Part shown: positions 16,541-25,628 of the stretch, one piece after another
Layout: every line of letters begins with the position of its first letter
Position numbering within the stretch: the first letter of the stretch is position 1
Origin: Candidatus Palauibacter poriticola
GTDB lineage: Bacteria; Gemmatimonadota; Gemmatimonadetes; Palauibacterales; Palauibacteraceae
NCBI GenBank assembly: GCA_012270965.1
Contig: JAAXHJ010000054.1
Location: forward strand, 62,001-126,000
Reading direction: 5' to 3'
Length of the DNA: 64,000 nucleotides
Program-made: the position numbers and the translations under genes
Notes under the pieces: model-generated
Told to the model about the DNA's origin: nothing
Seen by the model: only the letters and a program-made list of their open reading frames with translations
Database searches by the model: none

Positions 16541-16723
16541 TCAGCGGTGCCTCGCGGCGGGGGTCTTGAGTTCTTCGAAGATGATGCGGCGCGCTAGGAC
16601 GTATTGGATGGCACGCTCGAGGAAATCGGGATCTCGCTGGCGCACGGCCTCCACATCCGCGGCAAGCTCCTTCGGAAGATCGACGACGACGTTGACGAGG
16701 CTACAGTCGGATGATGCCATCAT
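16541..16723 (-). CDS. Small protein, possibly ribbon-helix-helix-like
   Basis: 60 residues from ATG 16723 (MMASSDCSLVNVVVDLPKEL...). A short beta-type stretch NVVVDLPKELAADVEAV is followed by helices (DFLERAIQYVLARRIIFEEL). This recalls CopG/RHH antitoxins and regulators, but is too short for a firm call. No partner toxin is adjacent and the ribosome site is weak. Confidence 0.45.
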   Translation of the reverse strand: MMASSDCSLVNVVVDLPKELAADVEAVRQRDPDFLERAIQYVLARRIIFEELKTPAARHR

Positions 16724-17405
16724 AGTCAGGGGCACACTCGCAAAAATTCGAGGGTTTCGCTTTCTGTATCGGAACGGATCCCGGAGGTCCGCGGCAACCA
16801 AGGGCCGTGCGTTTCCCGTCGCGCTTGGAGGATAGGGTCGACGTTCCCGTCCCTGCAAGCGGACGACCCCATCCGCCATGGAGTGGGGGATTGTGTACGT
16901 AGATCGTAACAGACTTCACCGTAGTGTGTTACATGACTGTGGAATGATCGTCGAAAACTCTCGATTGTGTGTGGATTGTGCCGCTGATCCACCATGTGGC
17001 GGCGGCGCTCGCGTGCCGCGTCCTTGCCTTTCACACGCGGCGATGAACGGGCTCTGGCGGCGACTCGGGAGGACTGGCGCGCAGGTTATTTTTCAAAAAA
17101 ATGTGGATTGCCGCCGATGCGCGTCCGGCTCGCCGGATGCGTCGCCGTTGGGGTCCGGCAGCCCGTGGCAGGCTCGTCGTTCCTCTCCCCGGAGGGGGCC
17201 CGCCGAGCGCCTCGCCACGCTCGGCGACGACGCGAGGTTCCGCCGCGGGCCGCCGGAGGGTGTACGACCGTGCGCCGCGGGTCGCCGGGGGAGTACAACC
17301 GTGCAACCCGGAGAGCCGACGGCTATGCTGTGCGCCACAACTCCCGCGGGGCGACCTAGAGCCGAGACGGGGGGGATGACCTGGTGACCGGACGGCAACG
17401 GAGGG
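16724..17405. other. Long intergenic region (about 680 bp)
   Basis: No convincing gene on either strand. It contains an inverted repeat GTAACA (16906-16911) / TGTTAC (16927-16932), an AT-rich patch with an A-run near 17090-17101, and a GC-rich stretch with two GTAC-A/G-ACCGTGC-like repeats (about 17260-17310). It may hold promoters for the fabL-like gene and for the small gene on the other strand. Confidence 0.4.
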
Positions 17406-18215
17406 ATGCGAGTGACGGATTCCGCGCCTAGCGCGTTGATTCTTGGAGCGTCGAGCGGCTTTGGCGAAGCGGCTGCGCTGACGTTCGCCGAGGCCGGCTA
17501 TGACATCTACGGGGTACATCTGGACCGAAGAGCGGGGCTCGCGCACGTCGGAGAGATTCGGGCCCTGATCGAATCGCGCGGACGGCGCGCGATGTTCTTC
17601 AACGTGAACGCGGCTTCGGTACGAAAGCGCGACAGGGTGCTGGATGAGATCGCGGCGAGCGCGGGGCCGGGTTCCGTTCGCGTGCTGATGCACTCTCTGG
17701 CGTTCGGAACGCTGCTGCCGTTCGTGCCCGAAGATGCTCCCGGGATGAGTCCCGATCAGATGAACATGACGCTGGACGTCATGGCCCATACGCTGGTCTA
17801 CTGGACCCAGGGGCTGCTCGAGCGCGGCTTGATGGGCGAGGGCGGCCGGATCTTCGCCATGACCTCCTCGGGCGGCGACCGCGTGATCCCTTCCTACGGC
17901 GCGGTCTCCGCGGCCAAGGCCGCGCTCGAATCGCACTGCCGCCAACTCGCACTCGAACTCGCGGTGAGGGACATCACCGTGAACGCGATCCGCGCCGGCG
18001 TGACGGATACGCCCGCGCTTCGCAAGATCCCCGGTGCGGAACATATGATCTCCGAAGCCGCGGCCCAGAACCCCCACGGACGACTCGGAACCCCGCAAGA
18101 CGTGGCGCGCTGTCTCGTCGCGCTCGCCGCGCCGGAAACGGGATGGATGACGGGAAACACGCTCCGCGTGGACGGAGGCGAGGACTTCGTCGGCTCCAAG
18201 CCGCCGGGGGACTGA
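17406..18215 (+). CDS. SDR-family enoyl-ACP reductase, FabL-like
   Basis: 269 residues. The Rossmann nucleotide motif is GASSGFGEAAAL near the N-terminus. The active-site pattern is Tyr-X6-Lys (SYGAVSAAKAALESH), which marks enoyl-ACP reductases rather than the Tyr-X3-Lys of ordinary SDRs. The tail (VTDTPALRKIPG, NPHGRLGTPQDVARCLV, GNTLRVDGGEDF) is close to the FabL type. It would catalyse the last reduction of each fatty-acid elongation cycle. An alternative is an uncharacterised SDR. A 72-residue gene follows 4 bp later. Confidence 0.75.
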   Translation: MRVTDSAPSALILGASSGFGEAAALTFAEAGYDIYGVHLDRRAGLAHVGEIRALIESRGRRAMFFNVNAASVRKRDRVLDEIAASAGPGSVRVLMHSLAFGTLLPFVPEDAPGMSPDQMNMTLDVMAHTLVYWTQGLLERGLMGEGGRIFAMTSSGGDRVIPSYGAVSAAKAALESHCRQLALELAVRDITVNAIRAGVTDTPALRKIPGAEHMISEAAAQNPHGRLGTPQDVARCLVALAAPETGWMTGNTLRVDGGEDFVGSKPPGD

Positions 18216-18219
18216 GTCG

Positions 18220-18438
18220 GTGGACCCCCGGCGGCTGGCCGGCCCCGCGGCGGAGGTCGCGCGGGTAATCGTCTCCGGCGAGGTGGAGTACTGGCGGAGC
18301 GAGATCAGCCGACCCTGGCGGACGGGACGGCCCGGACGCTGGGCGGAGGTTGGCCGCTGGATCGGGACCGGTCTCGCGGTGGGAGCGGCGGCGTGGGGGG
18401 TGATCGCCGCGGTCCAGGCGGAGCGCTACCGGGACTAA
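18220..18438 (+). CDS. Hypothetical small protein with one possible membrane helix
   Basis: 72 residues, GTG start 4 bp after the fabL-like stop. The sequence MDPRRLAGPAAEVARVIVSG is followed by a Trp/Arg-rich segment and a short hydrophobic stretch (IGTGLAVGAAAWGVIAAV) near the C-terminus. I do not recognise it. Coupling to the upstream gene is the main support. Confidence 0.45.
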   Translation: MDPRRLAGPAAEVARVIVSGEVEYWRSEISRPWRTGRPGRWAEVGRWIGTGLAVGAAAWGVIAAVQAERYRD

Positions 18439-18440
18439 CA

Positions 18441-18530
18441 GGCCGCAGCGAAGGCCCCGCTGCGTTCGAGCGGCGCTGCATCTCGCTTCAAGCGCTCTCG
18501 GCGCTGACGGGGGGGTTCGCCCCGTTCTGT
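18441..18530. repeat. Dispersed palindromic repeat copy with internal extension
   Basis: Left arm CAGCGAAGGCCCCGC, core TGCGTTCGAGCGGCGCTG, then CATCTCGCTTCAAGCGCTCT, CGGCGCTGACGG and the right arm GGGGGGTTCGCCCCG. It fills most of the gap between two convergent genes, so it could also act as a bidirectional hairpin. Confidence 0.75.
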
Positions 18531-18577
18531 ACGGCGCGTCAGCTGCCGAGCTCACCTGCCGGGCTCACCTGCCGGGC

Positions 18578-20083
18578 TCAGTTGCCGGGCAGGGTGAGGA
18601 CGATCTCGATCCGGCGGTTTCGCGCGCGTCCCTCCTCCGTCTCGTTGCTCGCGATCGGGCGTTCCTCGCCGACCCCGGTGGCCTCGACCCGGGAGGACGG
18701 AATGGGGACCCGGGCAAGCAGGTGCTCGCGCACGGCGATGGCCCGCCGCTGACTCAGCGCCTGATTCCCCTGCGTCCCGCCCTGCGAGTCGGTGTGCCCC
18801 TCGATCCGCACCGTGGCCCCCGGAAAGGTCGTGATGACGCGCTGGACCTTGGTGAGCAGGGGGTACAGCGCCTCGTCGATCTCGGCCCGCGAGGGTTCGA
18901 ATGTAAGGCCGAACAGCCGGAGGACGAGTCGGTCTCCGGCGAGCAGCACCTCCCCCTCCGCGGGAGTGAAGAGGCCCTGGACTTCGCGCAGCCGCGCCTC
19001 CCGCTCGCGGACCGCGAGCAGTTCGTCCCGGGCCCCGGTGAAGCGCCTTTCGAACTCGGCCAGGCGGTCCTCCAGCGAGGCCAGCCGACTGCCGAGTTCC
19101 GAAGTCCTCGCCCGTTCGTCCGCCAACTCGGCGCTCAGCCGCTCGTTGTCCGCCCGGAGGCGGGCGATGGCCCCCTCGATGCGCGCGGTCGTTTCGCCCG
19201 CGTTGCTCCGGAGGGGTTCCGCGTCCGCCGCCTTGGCGATGCGAGCCAAGTCCGCCTCGTGGCCGTCGAGCAGTCGTTCGACCGTCACCTCGCGCCGGCG
19301 CACGCTGTCGAACAAGGCGGCGATGCGGTGCGCGCGGGAGAAAGCGGCGAACGCGGCTTCTCCGGCCCGCGCCGGTCCCTCCACGGGGGCGAGGTTGTCG
19401 ATCTCCGCTTCCGCGCCCGCCAGGTGTGCTTCGCCCTCCGCGAACGCGCTCGGCGCCAACTCGCTCGCGCCCGCGTTCATGGCGGCGGCTCGCGCCTGGA
19501 TCGCCGCTCCCAAGAACTGGTCGCGGCGCGCGGAACGGGTCGCCCGCCGGTAGAGCACCGTCGCGCGGTCCGCTCGCACGGCGACGTCTTCCAAGTCCTC
19601 GCGTTCCAGACGGCGGCCGGCCGTCTCCAGTTCGGCTTCGGCGCGCGCCCACCCCTCGGCCGCCCGCGTTTCGGCTTCGGAGGCGCGGGCTTCGTCCCGG
19701 GCGGCGAGCACCACCCGAAAGTGCGGCCGGCCGGCGGCCGCGATCCGCTCGGCCGCTTCGAGTGACCGCGCTGCTTCGCCCAGCAACTCCTCGAACCGGG
19801 CGTCCCGACGGCCATCCCTCAGGCGACGCGAGGCGTCCTCCAACCGGTCCGCGGCCTCCCCGAACGAAGACGGTGAGAGGAGGTGGATCGCGTTCTCGCG
19901 CGCCTGGTCGAGGCGAGCTTCGAGCGTCTGCAGAGACCCGGCACCTTCCTGGGCGGCGGCGGCCGGATCCGGACACGGGAGGAGGAAGGCGACGAGTGCG
20001 GCCTCGACGAGTCCTCCGCACCTTCGCCGGCCCCAGCCCCGGGGGCGCGATCGGGCCGGGAGCCCATGCCTCACTACAGCCAT
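18578..20083 (-). CDS. OmpA-family outer-membrane/periplasmic protein with long coiled-coil
   Basis: 501 residues from ATG 20083. A signal segment (GLVEAALVAFLLPCPDPAAA) leads into about 300 residues of Ala/Glu/Arg-rich helix (for example LRADNERLSAELADERARTS), probably a coiled coil. The C-terminal 110 residues are the OmpA/MotB peptidoglycan-binding domain (TVRIEGHTDSQGG, NQALSQRRAIAVREHL, VGEERPIASNETEEGRARNR). It may tether the envelope to peptidoglycan. It is divergent from pruA. Confidence 0.8.
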   Translation of the reverse strand: MAVVRHGLPARSRPRGWGRRRCGGLVEAALVAFLLPCPDPAAAAQEGAGSLQTLEARLDQARENAIHLLSPSSFGEAADRLEDASRRLRDGRRDARFEELLGEAARSLEAAERIAAAGRPHFRVVLAARDEARASEAETRAAEGWARAEAELETAGRRLEREDLEDVAVRADRATVLYRRATRSARRDQFLGAAIQARAAAMNAGASELAPSAFAEGEAHLAGAEAEIDNLAPVEGPARAGEAAFAAFSRAHRIAALFDSVRRREVTVERLLDGHEADLARIAKAADAEPLRSNAGETTARIEGAIARLRADNERLSAELADERARTSELGSRLASLEDRLAEFERRFTGARDELLAVREREARLREVQGLFTPAEGEVLLAGDRLVLRLFGLTFEPSRAEIDEALYPLLTKVQRVITTFPGATVRIEGHTDSQGGTQGNQALSQRRAIAVREHLLARVPIPSSRVEATGVGEERPIASNETEEGRARNRRIEIVLTLPGN

Positions 20084-20289
20084 GTTGTCCGTGCTCTTCC
20101 TCGTCGGCAGCAAACGATCCGGCTCGTGTCTCCTAGCACGATACAAAGGTGGACGGCGGATGTCTCCCTGCGGGAATGTCAACGGGCGCGGATGAGCCGC
20201 CGGCCGCACGGCGGGTACCTTTCAATCTCACGCGCGGGGTATCAAATTGCGCTCCCTTCGCGAACGAATTCACCCAGGGGGATCCCTTC

Positions 20290-21996
20290 ATGAAACCACT
20301 TGTCGGCGAGGTTCGGCACGACGTTGACCGCCCGCCCGGTTCGGGCGACGAGCGGGAGGGCGGCGAGGGCCACGGAAACTTCAGGATTCCGCCTCCCACC
20401 AACGAGCCCGTCTACGACTATGCGCCGGGCAGCCCGGAACGGGCAGCCCTGAAGGAAGAGCTGGTCCGCCAGCGGGCCGAGGTCGTCGAGATCCCGCTCA
20501 TGATCGGCGGGCGCGAGGTGCGGACATCCCGGACTTTCGACGTGACGATGCCGCACGATCACGGCCACGCGCTGGCCCGCTGCCACATCGCCGGGACCGC
20601 CGAGGCCGAGGCCGCGATCGCCGCGTCGCGCGCGGCTTGGGCGGAGTGGTCGAACCGGGCCTGGGAAGACCGCGCTGAGATTCTCCTCCGTGCCGCCGAA
20701 CTACTCGCCGGCCCCTGGAGGATGAAGCTCAACGCGGCGACCATGCTCGGACAGAGCAAGACGGCGTTCCAGGCCGAGATCGACTCCGCGTGCGAGATCG
20801 TGGATTTCTGGCGCTTCAACTCCTTTTTTGCGGGGCGCGTGCACGCGGAGCAGCCGATCTCCGGGCCGGGCGTGCGGAACCGCATGGACCATCGTCCGCT
20901 CGAGGGATTCATCTACGCCATCAGCCCGTTCAACTTCACAGCCATCGGGGCCAACCTGACGACATCTCCCGCGCTCATGGGGAACGTCGCGATCTGGAAG
21001 CCTTCGACCACCGGCGTGCTCGGGTCTTACTACGTGATGAGGCTCCTCGAAGCGGCGGGGATGCCGCCGGGCGTGATCAACTTCATCCCGGGCTTCGCCT
21101 CGGAGATCAGCGATGTGCTGCTGTCGAGCCCGGAACTCGGCGGCATCCACTTCACCGGTTCGACCGGCACCTTCCAGCATCTCTGGAAATCCGTGGCGCG
21201 GAACGTGGAGAACTATCGCGCCTACCCGAGACTCGTCGGCGAGACGGGAGGGAAGGACTTCATCCTCGCGCACGAGACGGCGGATCCGCAGGCGCTCGCG
21301 GTCGCGATCGTGCAAGGCGGGTTCGAGTATCAGGGACAGAAATGCTCCGCGACATCCCGCGTGTACGTGCCCGACACGATGTGGGAGGACGTGCGGGACC
21401 GGGTCGTCGCGATGACGGGGGAACTTCGCATGGGCGACCCGGCGGACTTCCGGAACTTCCTCGGCGCCGTGATCGACCGGCCCGCGTTCGACCGCATCAA
21501 GTCGTACATCGACTACGCTCGCGAGTCCGCCGATGCGCGCATCCTTGCCGGCGGCTGCTGCGACGATAGCCGGGGCTACTTCATCGAACCCACCCTGGTC
21601 GAAGCGGACGATCCCGGGCACCGGTTGATGTGCGAAGAGATCTTCGGGCCGGTCGTCACGCTGCATTCGTACCGCGCGTCGGACTGGGAATCCACGCTGG
21701 CGCTTGTCGACGCGACGTCCCCGTACGCGCTCACGGGAGCGGTGTTCGCGCGCGACCGGGCGGCCGTCCGCAGCGCGGGCGCGGCGCTCCGGAATGCGGC
21801 GGGGAACTACTACATCAACGACAAGCCGTCCGGCGCGGTGGTCGGACAACAGCCCTTCGGCGGCGGTCGCGCGAGCGGCACGAACGACAAGGCCGGATCC
21901 GTTCTGAACCTCGTGCGCTGGGTCTCCCCCCGGACGATCAAGGAGACCTTCGATCCACCCGTCGACTACCGGTATCCCTTCATGGAGGCGGAGTGA
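20290..21996 (+). CDS. pruA: L-glutamate gamma-semialdehyde (delta-1-pyrroline-5-carboxylate) dehydrogenase
   Basis: 568 residues from ATG 20290, preceded by AGGGGG. A longer frame exists upstream without support. Aldehyde dehydrogenase motifs: general base in RLVGETGGKDF, catalytic Cys in YQGQKCSATSRVYVP, and EEIFGPVVTLHSY. The FNFTAIGANL and SGTNDKAGS stretches are typical of the monofunctional PruA/ALDH4 group. It oxidises glutamate semialdehyde to glutamate in proline breakdown. No proline dehydrogenase gene is nearby. The stop overlaps the next gene. Confidence 0.93.
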   Translation: MKPLVGEVRHDVDRPPGSGDEREGGEGHGNFRIPPPTNEPVYDYAPGSPERAALKEELVRQRAEVVEIPLMIGGREVRTSRTFDVTMPHDHGHALARCHIAGTAEAEAAIAASRAAWAEWSNRAWEDRAEILLRAAELLAGPWRMKLNAATMLGQSKTAFQAEIDSACEIVDFWRFNSFFAGRVHAEQPISGPGVRNRMDHRPLEGFIYAISPFNFTAIGANLTTSPALMGNVAIWKPSTTGVLGSYYVMRLLEAAGMPPGVINFIPGFASEISDVLLSSPELGGIHFTGSTGTFQHLWKSVARNVENYRAYPRLVGETGGKDFILAHETADPQALAVAIVQGGFEYQGQKCSATSRVYVPDTMWEDVRDRVVAMTGELRMGDPADFRNFLGAVIDRPAFDRIKSYIDYARESADARILAGGCCDDSRGYFIEPTLVEADDPGHRLMCEEIFGPVVTLHSYRASDWESTLALVDATSPYALTGAVFARDRAAVRSAGAALRNAAGNYYINDKPSGAVVGQQPFGGGRASGTNDKAGSVLNLVRWVSPRTIKETFDPPVDYRYPFMEAE

Positions 21997-23105
21997 AGAC
22001 CGGCGGGGCTCCGGCGGCACGTGGCGAAACGCCGCCACTTCCAAGCGGCGCCGCAGCCCGCCTGAGCGCTGACGCGGGGTGTCGCCGCGGCCTGCTCGCG
22101 CTCGCGGGGCTGCTGGTCGCGGCGCTCGGCGGCGCCGGGTGCGGCGGCGAACCCGAAACCATCGGTCGCGAGGTGTTGGAAAACGCGACCTTTCTCACGT
22201 TGGAGGGTGGCGAGATCACGCTCTCGGAAGGCACGACCAGTCAGGGCAACGTGCAACACGAGCTTCTCCTCACGGCCGACGGGGATCTCGACTTCGATTC
22301 GGACATCGACGCCGTCGCGGTGCTCGCGGCGAATCGCGGGCGGGAACGGTTCCTGACCCTGCACGCCGTTCTGAGGGACGACGAGGAGATACGGGACGTG
22401 TCCGCACGCCTCATCGGAGACCGGATCGAAGTCCACCGGGCGGAGATCCTCGAGGGCGTGATCCAAGTGAGCGTCCGCGTGCGCAGGTCGGGCGACCCGG
22501 TCACGGTCCGCCCATCGGTCGACCGGACCCCGTACTTCGCGCTTACGAATCGGGGACTGACCTCCATCACCCTCATCGACGTCGCCGGGCGGGAGGACGC
22601 GCAGGCCGACGGCGCCGAGGCCGGCAACGGAACGCCGGGGGCGACGCGTGGGGCGGTGCCGGCGCTGTACACGAACGAGTGGGAGCTTGAGTCGTTCGAC
22701 AGCGGGGACGGGAGCGCGAACCTTCGCGGGCTGCGTGAACCCGTGCTCAGATTCCAAGCGGAGCCGCGCGACGCCGCCGACATCACCGGAGAGGTGGCGG
22801 GGTTCGCGGGCTGCAATCGGATCTTCGGGAGCTTCCGAATGCACGAGGCGGAGGCCCTGCGATTCTACGGCCTGACCGCCATGCGAAAGCTCTGCCGGGA
22901 GCGGGAGACGGACTTCGAGCATCGCTTCCTCGAGGCGCTTGGTGCAGTGAGGGCGTTCGAAGTCGACGGCGATCGGATGACGCTCGCGCTCCGCGGGGGC
23001 ACGATTCGTTTCCGTGCCGGCCAGCGGCTCGCCTCGCACGCGGGCGACACGACCCCGGATCCGCGTGGCGCGACCCCGGACCCTCCGGGCGCGGGTGCAA
23101 TGTAG
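21993..23105 (+). CDS. META-domain lipoprotein
   Basis: 370 residues from GTG 21993, overlapping the pruA stop. A hydrophobic stretch (LLALAGLLVAALGGAGC) ends in a good lipobox. The residues before it (about 7-32) are encoded by a dispersed palindromic repeat. A beta-rich middle domain follows. The C-terminal part (WELESFDSG..., FAGCNRIFGSFRM, LTAMRKLCRERETDFEHRF) is a META/HslJ-type domain. Relatives are envelope stress or inhibitor-like proteins; the role here is unknown. The last 20 residues are a Pro/Asp/Thr repeat. Confidence 0.75.
   Translation: MKTGGAPAARGETPPLPSGAAARLSADAGCRRGLLALAGLLVAALGGAGCGGEPETIGREVLENATFLTLEGGEITLSEGTTSQGNVQHELLLTADGDLDFDSDIDAVAVLAANRGRERFLTLHAVLRDDEEIRDVSARLIGDRIEVHRAEILEGVIQVSVRVRRSGDPVTVRPSVDRTPYFALTNRGLTSITLIDVAGREDAQADGAEAGNGTPGATRGAVPALYTNEWELESFDSGDGSANLRGLREPVLRFQAEPRDAADITGEVAGFAGCNRIFGSFRMHEAEALRFYGLTAMRKLCRERETDFEHRFLEALGAVRAFEVDGDRMTLALRGGTIRFRAGQRLASHAGDTTPDPRGATPDPPGAGAM
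22021..22098. repeat. Dispersed palindromic repeat copy inside the META lipoprotein gene
   Basis: Starts GTGGCGAAACGCCGCC, then core AAGCGGCGCCGCAGCCCGCC, then TGAGCGCTGACGCGGGG and TGTCGCCGCGGCCTGCTCG. The reading frame passes through it and uses it as the positively charged n-region of the signal peptide. Confidence 0.7.
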
Positions 23106-23162
23106 ATTCACGGTTCGCCCTCCGGGTGGAAGACTCGGTTCGGGCGGGAGAGGCGCGACGGT

Positions 23163-24101
23163 ATGGGACGTTTCACGGACGAGGAACTGCAGCGGAAGGT
23201 GCAGGAAGGGTTCATCGTCGAGTCCGAAGAGGACATGACGGAGACCTACAAGCGGGCGCTGATCACGCAGCTCACGGTTCAGGGGGACACGGAACTGATC
23301 AGCGCGCCGGCCTACTTCATGGCCGCCCGCGATGCTCCGTCCACGAACACGATGGTCTCGGCCACGGCGATCATTCAGGACGAGCTGGGGCACGCGAACA
23401 TCGCCTACCGCCTGCTCGAGGATCTGGGCGTCGACCGCCACTGGCTGCTCTACGAGCGGGAACCCGCCCACTTCAAGCACCCCTACGGCTTCGACCAGCC
23501 GCTGATGAACTGGGCCGAGCTGGTTTCGGCGAACGCGCTCTACGACCGGGCCGGGATCACGCTGTTGGGCGACGTACACCGCAACACGAGCTACGGGCCG
23601 CTCAAGCGCGGTCTCGTCAAGGTGAGCATGGAGGAGAACTTCCACCTGCGGCACGGGGAGGTGTGGATCCGCCGCTTCGCCGAGGCGGGGGGCGCCGCGA
23701 AGGAAGCGGTTCAGCGGACGCTCGACTGGATGTTTCCGATGGGCGTGGAGTGGTTCGGGATGCCCGACGACCGGAAGCATCACAACGCGCAGCTCGACTT
23801 CCGCCTCAAGGGGATGACGAACGACCAACTCCGCCGCACCTGGCTCAAGGCGGTCGTGCCGCTGTGCGAGGAGTTGGGGTACGACCTCCCGGCGCAGTAC
23901 GACCCCGCCTCGGACGAAGTGGAGCTGACCTACGAGCTTCCCTGCCAGTACGACCCGGAGGCGCGACGCTGGCTCTATGACGAGACGATCACCTGGAAGC
24001 AGGTGTTCGAGCGGTGGAAGGCGCGCGGCCCGATGAACGAGCAGTACGTCGATTCGCTGCGGAGAAGCCGATTCGCGGTCGAGCGGCTGCTCGCGGCATG
24101 A
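23163..24101 (+). CDS. paaA: Phenylacetyl-CoA epoxidase catalytic subunit PaaA
   Basis: 312 residues, the usual PaaA length. Carboxylate-bridged di-iron ligands appear in the helical core: IQDELGHANIAYRLLEDLG and SMEENFHLRHGEVWI (ExxH motifs), with PVxxR-like surroundings. The family uses O2 to epoxidise phenylacetyl-CoA. The downstream order here is paaA, DUF59 paaD, paaB, paaC and a Zn-ribbon gene, all overlapping or touching. Reductase PaaE and ligase PaaK are not in the window. Confidence 0.88.
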   Translation: MGRFTDEELQRKVQEGFIVESEEDMTETYKRALITQLTVQGDTELISAPAYFMAARDAPSTNTMVSATAIIQDELGHANIAYRLLEDLGVDRHWLLYEREPAHFKHPYGFDQPLMNWAELVSANALYDRAGITLLGDVHRNTSYGPLKRGLVKVSMEENFHLRHGEVWIRRFAEAGGAAKEAVQRTLDWMFPMGVEWFGMPDDRKHHNAQLDFRLKGMTNDQLRRTWLKAVVPLCEELGYDLPAQYDPASDEVELTYELPCQYDPEARRWLYDETITWKQVFERWKARGPMNEQYVDSLRRSRFAVERLLAA

Positions 24102-24559
24102 ACGCGGACGGCCCGACCCGCGGCGTGGCGCTCCCGCGGTACCGTCCACGGTACGAGGCGGGCATGGATTTCGGCGCCGTTCTCCAAGAGACGCGGGGCG
24201 GACGGGAACTGCCGCCTCCTCCCGCGTTCGCCGAACCCGCCGCGGATCTTACGGAACGGGCGCGGCGGGCCCTCTACGACGTCGCGGATCCCGAGTTTCC
24301 GATTTCGATCGTCGACCTCGGGCTCGTCCGCAGGGTCGAGGGAGACGAGAAGGCGGGGTCCGTCACCGTTCACCTCACCTTCACGGCCACGGCCTGCCCC
24401 TGCATGGACTTCATCGAATGGGACGTGCGGCAGCGCCTGCTCGAACTGGACGGAGTCCGGGGGGTCGAGATCGTGACCGAATGGGATCCGCCGTGGACGA
24501 CGGCCGCCATCTCCGCGCGCGGACGGACGCTCCTGCGCTCCGTCGGAGTCGTCACGTGA
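24098..24559 (+). CDS. paaD: PaaD-type DUF59/MIP18 protein (zinc-ribbon domain missing)
   Basis: 153 residues, ATGA overlap with paaA. The DUF59 core reads RALYDVADPEFPISIVDLGLVRRV, TFTATACPCMDFIEWDVRQRL and VEIVTEWDPPWTTAAIS. The family helps iron or Fe-S maturation of the epoxidase. Normal PaaD carries a C-terminal zinc ribbon; this one stops just after DUF59, and a separate zinc-ribbon gene lies at 25629. An N-terminal stretch of about 55 residues is extra. Confidence 0.85.
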   Translation: MNADGPTRGVALPRYRPRYEAGMDFGAVLQETRGGRELPPPPAFAEPAADLTERARRALYDVADPEFPISIVDLGLVRRVEGDEKAGSVTVHLTFTATACPCMDFIEWDVRQRLLELDGVRGVEIVTEWDPPWTTAAISARGRTLLRSVGVVT

Positions 24560-24804
24560 TCCGCAACGGACGGGTCTACGAGGTGTTCGCGCGCAAGAAG
24601 AGGGCGGACCGCTTCGAGCATGTCGGTGCGGTGTCCGCCCCCAACGAGCAACTGGCGCGCGTCTACGCGTGGCAGACGTACGACGAGGCGAAGTGGTTCG
24701 AGATGACGGTCGCGCCGCGCGACGCCTTCGCGGCGGTGAATCGGCCGCAGGCCCCGTTCACGCTCGGCGCGCCGGCCGGGCGCGCGGCGGCGGATTCGCG
24801 ATGA
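24556..24804 (+). CDS. paaB: Phenylacetyl-CoA epoxidase subunit PaaB
   Basis: 82 residues, GTG start overlapping paaD. The sequence MIRNGRVYEVFARKKRADRF, HVGAVSAPNEQLARVYAWQT, YDEAKWFEMTVAPRDAF is the compact PaaB fold (about 90 residues). PaaB bridges PaaAC heterodimers. The stop overlaps paaC by 4 bp. Confidence 0.88.
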   Translation: MIRNGRVYEVFARKKRADRFEHVGAVSAPNEQLARVYAWQTYDEAKWFEMTVAPRDAFAAVNRPQAPFTLGAPAGRAAADSR

Positions 24805-25625
24805 CCGAGAGCGGCTTCCGGTCGGCGGAGGATCTCCCGGAGGGCGTGTCGGAACACCTCTCGAACCTCATGCTCACGCTCGCCGACAACAAGCGGCTGC
24901 TCGGCATCCGCTACTCGGACTGGATCCTCGGGGCACCCTCCGTCGAGGCCGGGATCGCCTGCTCCGCCATGGCGCAGGATGAGTGGGGGCACGCCCGCAT
25001 CCTCTATGCCATGCTGCGCGACTTTGGCCACGATCCGTCCGCTCTCGAGCACGAACGCGAGTCCGACGAGTACCACAGTTCGGAACTGCTGGACCGGGAC
25101 GTCGCGTCGTGGGAGGAGTTTCTCGCACTCAACTTCCTGTGGGACACCGCGCTTTCGGTGCAGTTCGAGATGCTCGTGGAGAGCCGCTACGAGCCGATCC
25201 ATTACAAGGTGCGCAAGCTGCTCGAGGAAGAGCGGTTTCATTTCGATCACGGACAGGGGTGGACCTCCCGCCTGCTGGGCGCCGAGGGGGGACGGGCGGC
25301 GTTGGCCGAAGCCTTCGTAGCCGCTTGGAACGCGTGTGTGTGCTGGTTCGGGGCGGCGGACGACCCGCTTATTTCGACGCTCGCCCTGCACGGGATCGTG
25401 CGGCGGGGTGCGGACGGGGCGCGGGCGCGCTGGCTCGAGCGGGTGGGGCCGCTCGCCGCGGCGACGGGTCTCGTTCGGGCGGCCGAAGGCGGGTGGGCCG
25501 CCACCCGCGAGCCGGTCTGGGAGGGGTACGGCACCCGTCGGCGGCGCACTGCGGGGGGCGGGCCGGATGAAGACTCTCTCGCGCGAGTCCGCGGCGACCG
25601 CAACCGCGCGCTCCTCTTGGACTGA
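24801..25625 (+). CDS. paaC: Phenylacetyl-CoA epoxidase structural subunit PaaC
   Basis: 274 residues, ATGA overlap with paaB. A ferritin-like helical core contains LTLADNKRLLGIRYSDWILGAP, MAQDEWGHARILYAMLRDFG and KLLEEERFHFDHGQGW. PaaC pairs with PaaA and stabilises it. It is a little longer than typical because of an Arg/Gly-rich tail (YGTRRRRTAGGGPDEDS). Confidence 0.88.
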   Translation: MTESGFRSAEDLPEGVSEHLSNLMLTLADNKRLLGIRYSDWILGAPSVEAGIACSAMAQDEWGHARILYAMLRDFGHDPSALEHERESDEYHSSELLDRDVASWEEFLALNFLWDTALSVQFEMLVESRYEPIHYKVRKLLEEERFHFDHGQGWTSRLLGAEGGRAALAEAFVAAWNACVCWFGAADDPLISTLALHGIVRRGADGARARWLERVGPLAAATGLVRAAEGGWAATREPVWEGYGTRRRRTAGGGPDEDSLARVRGDRNRALLLD

Positions 25626-25628
25626 ACC

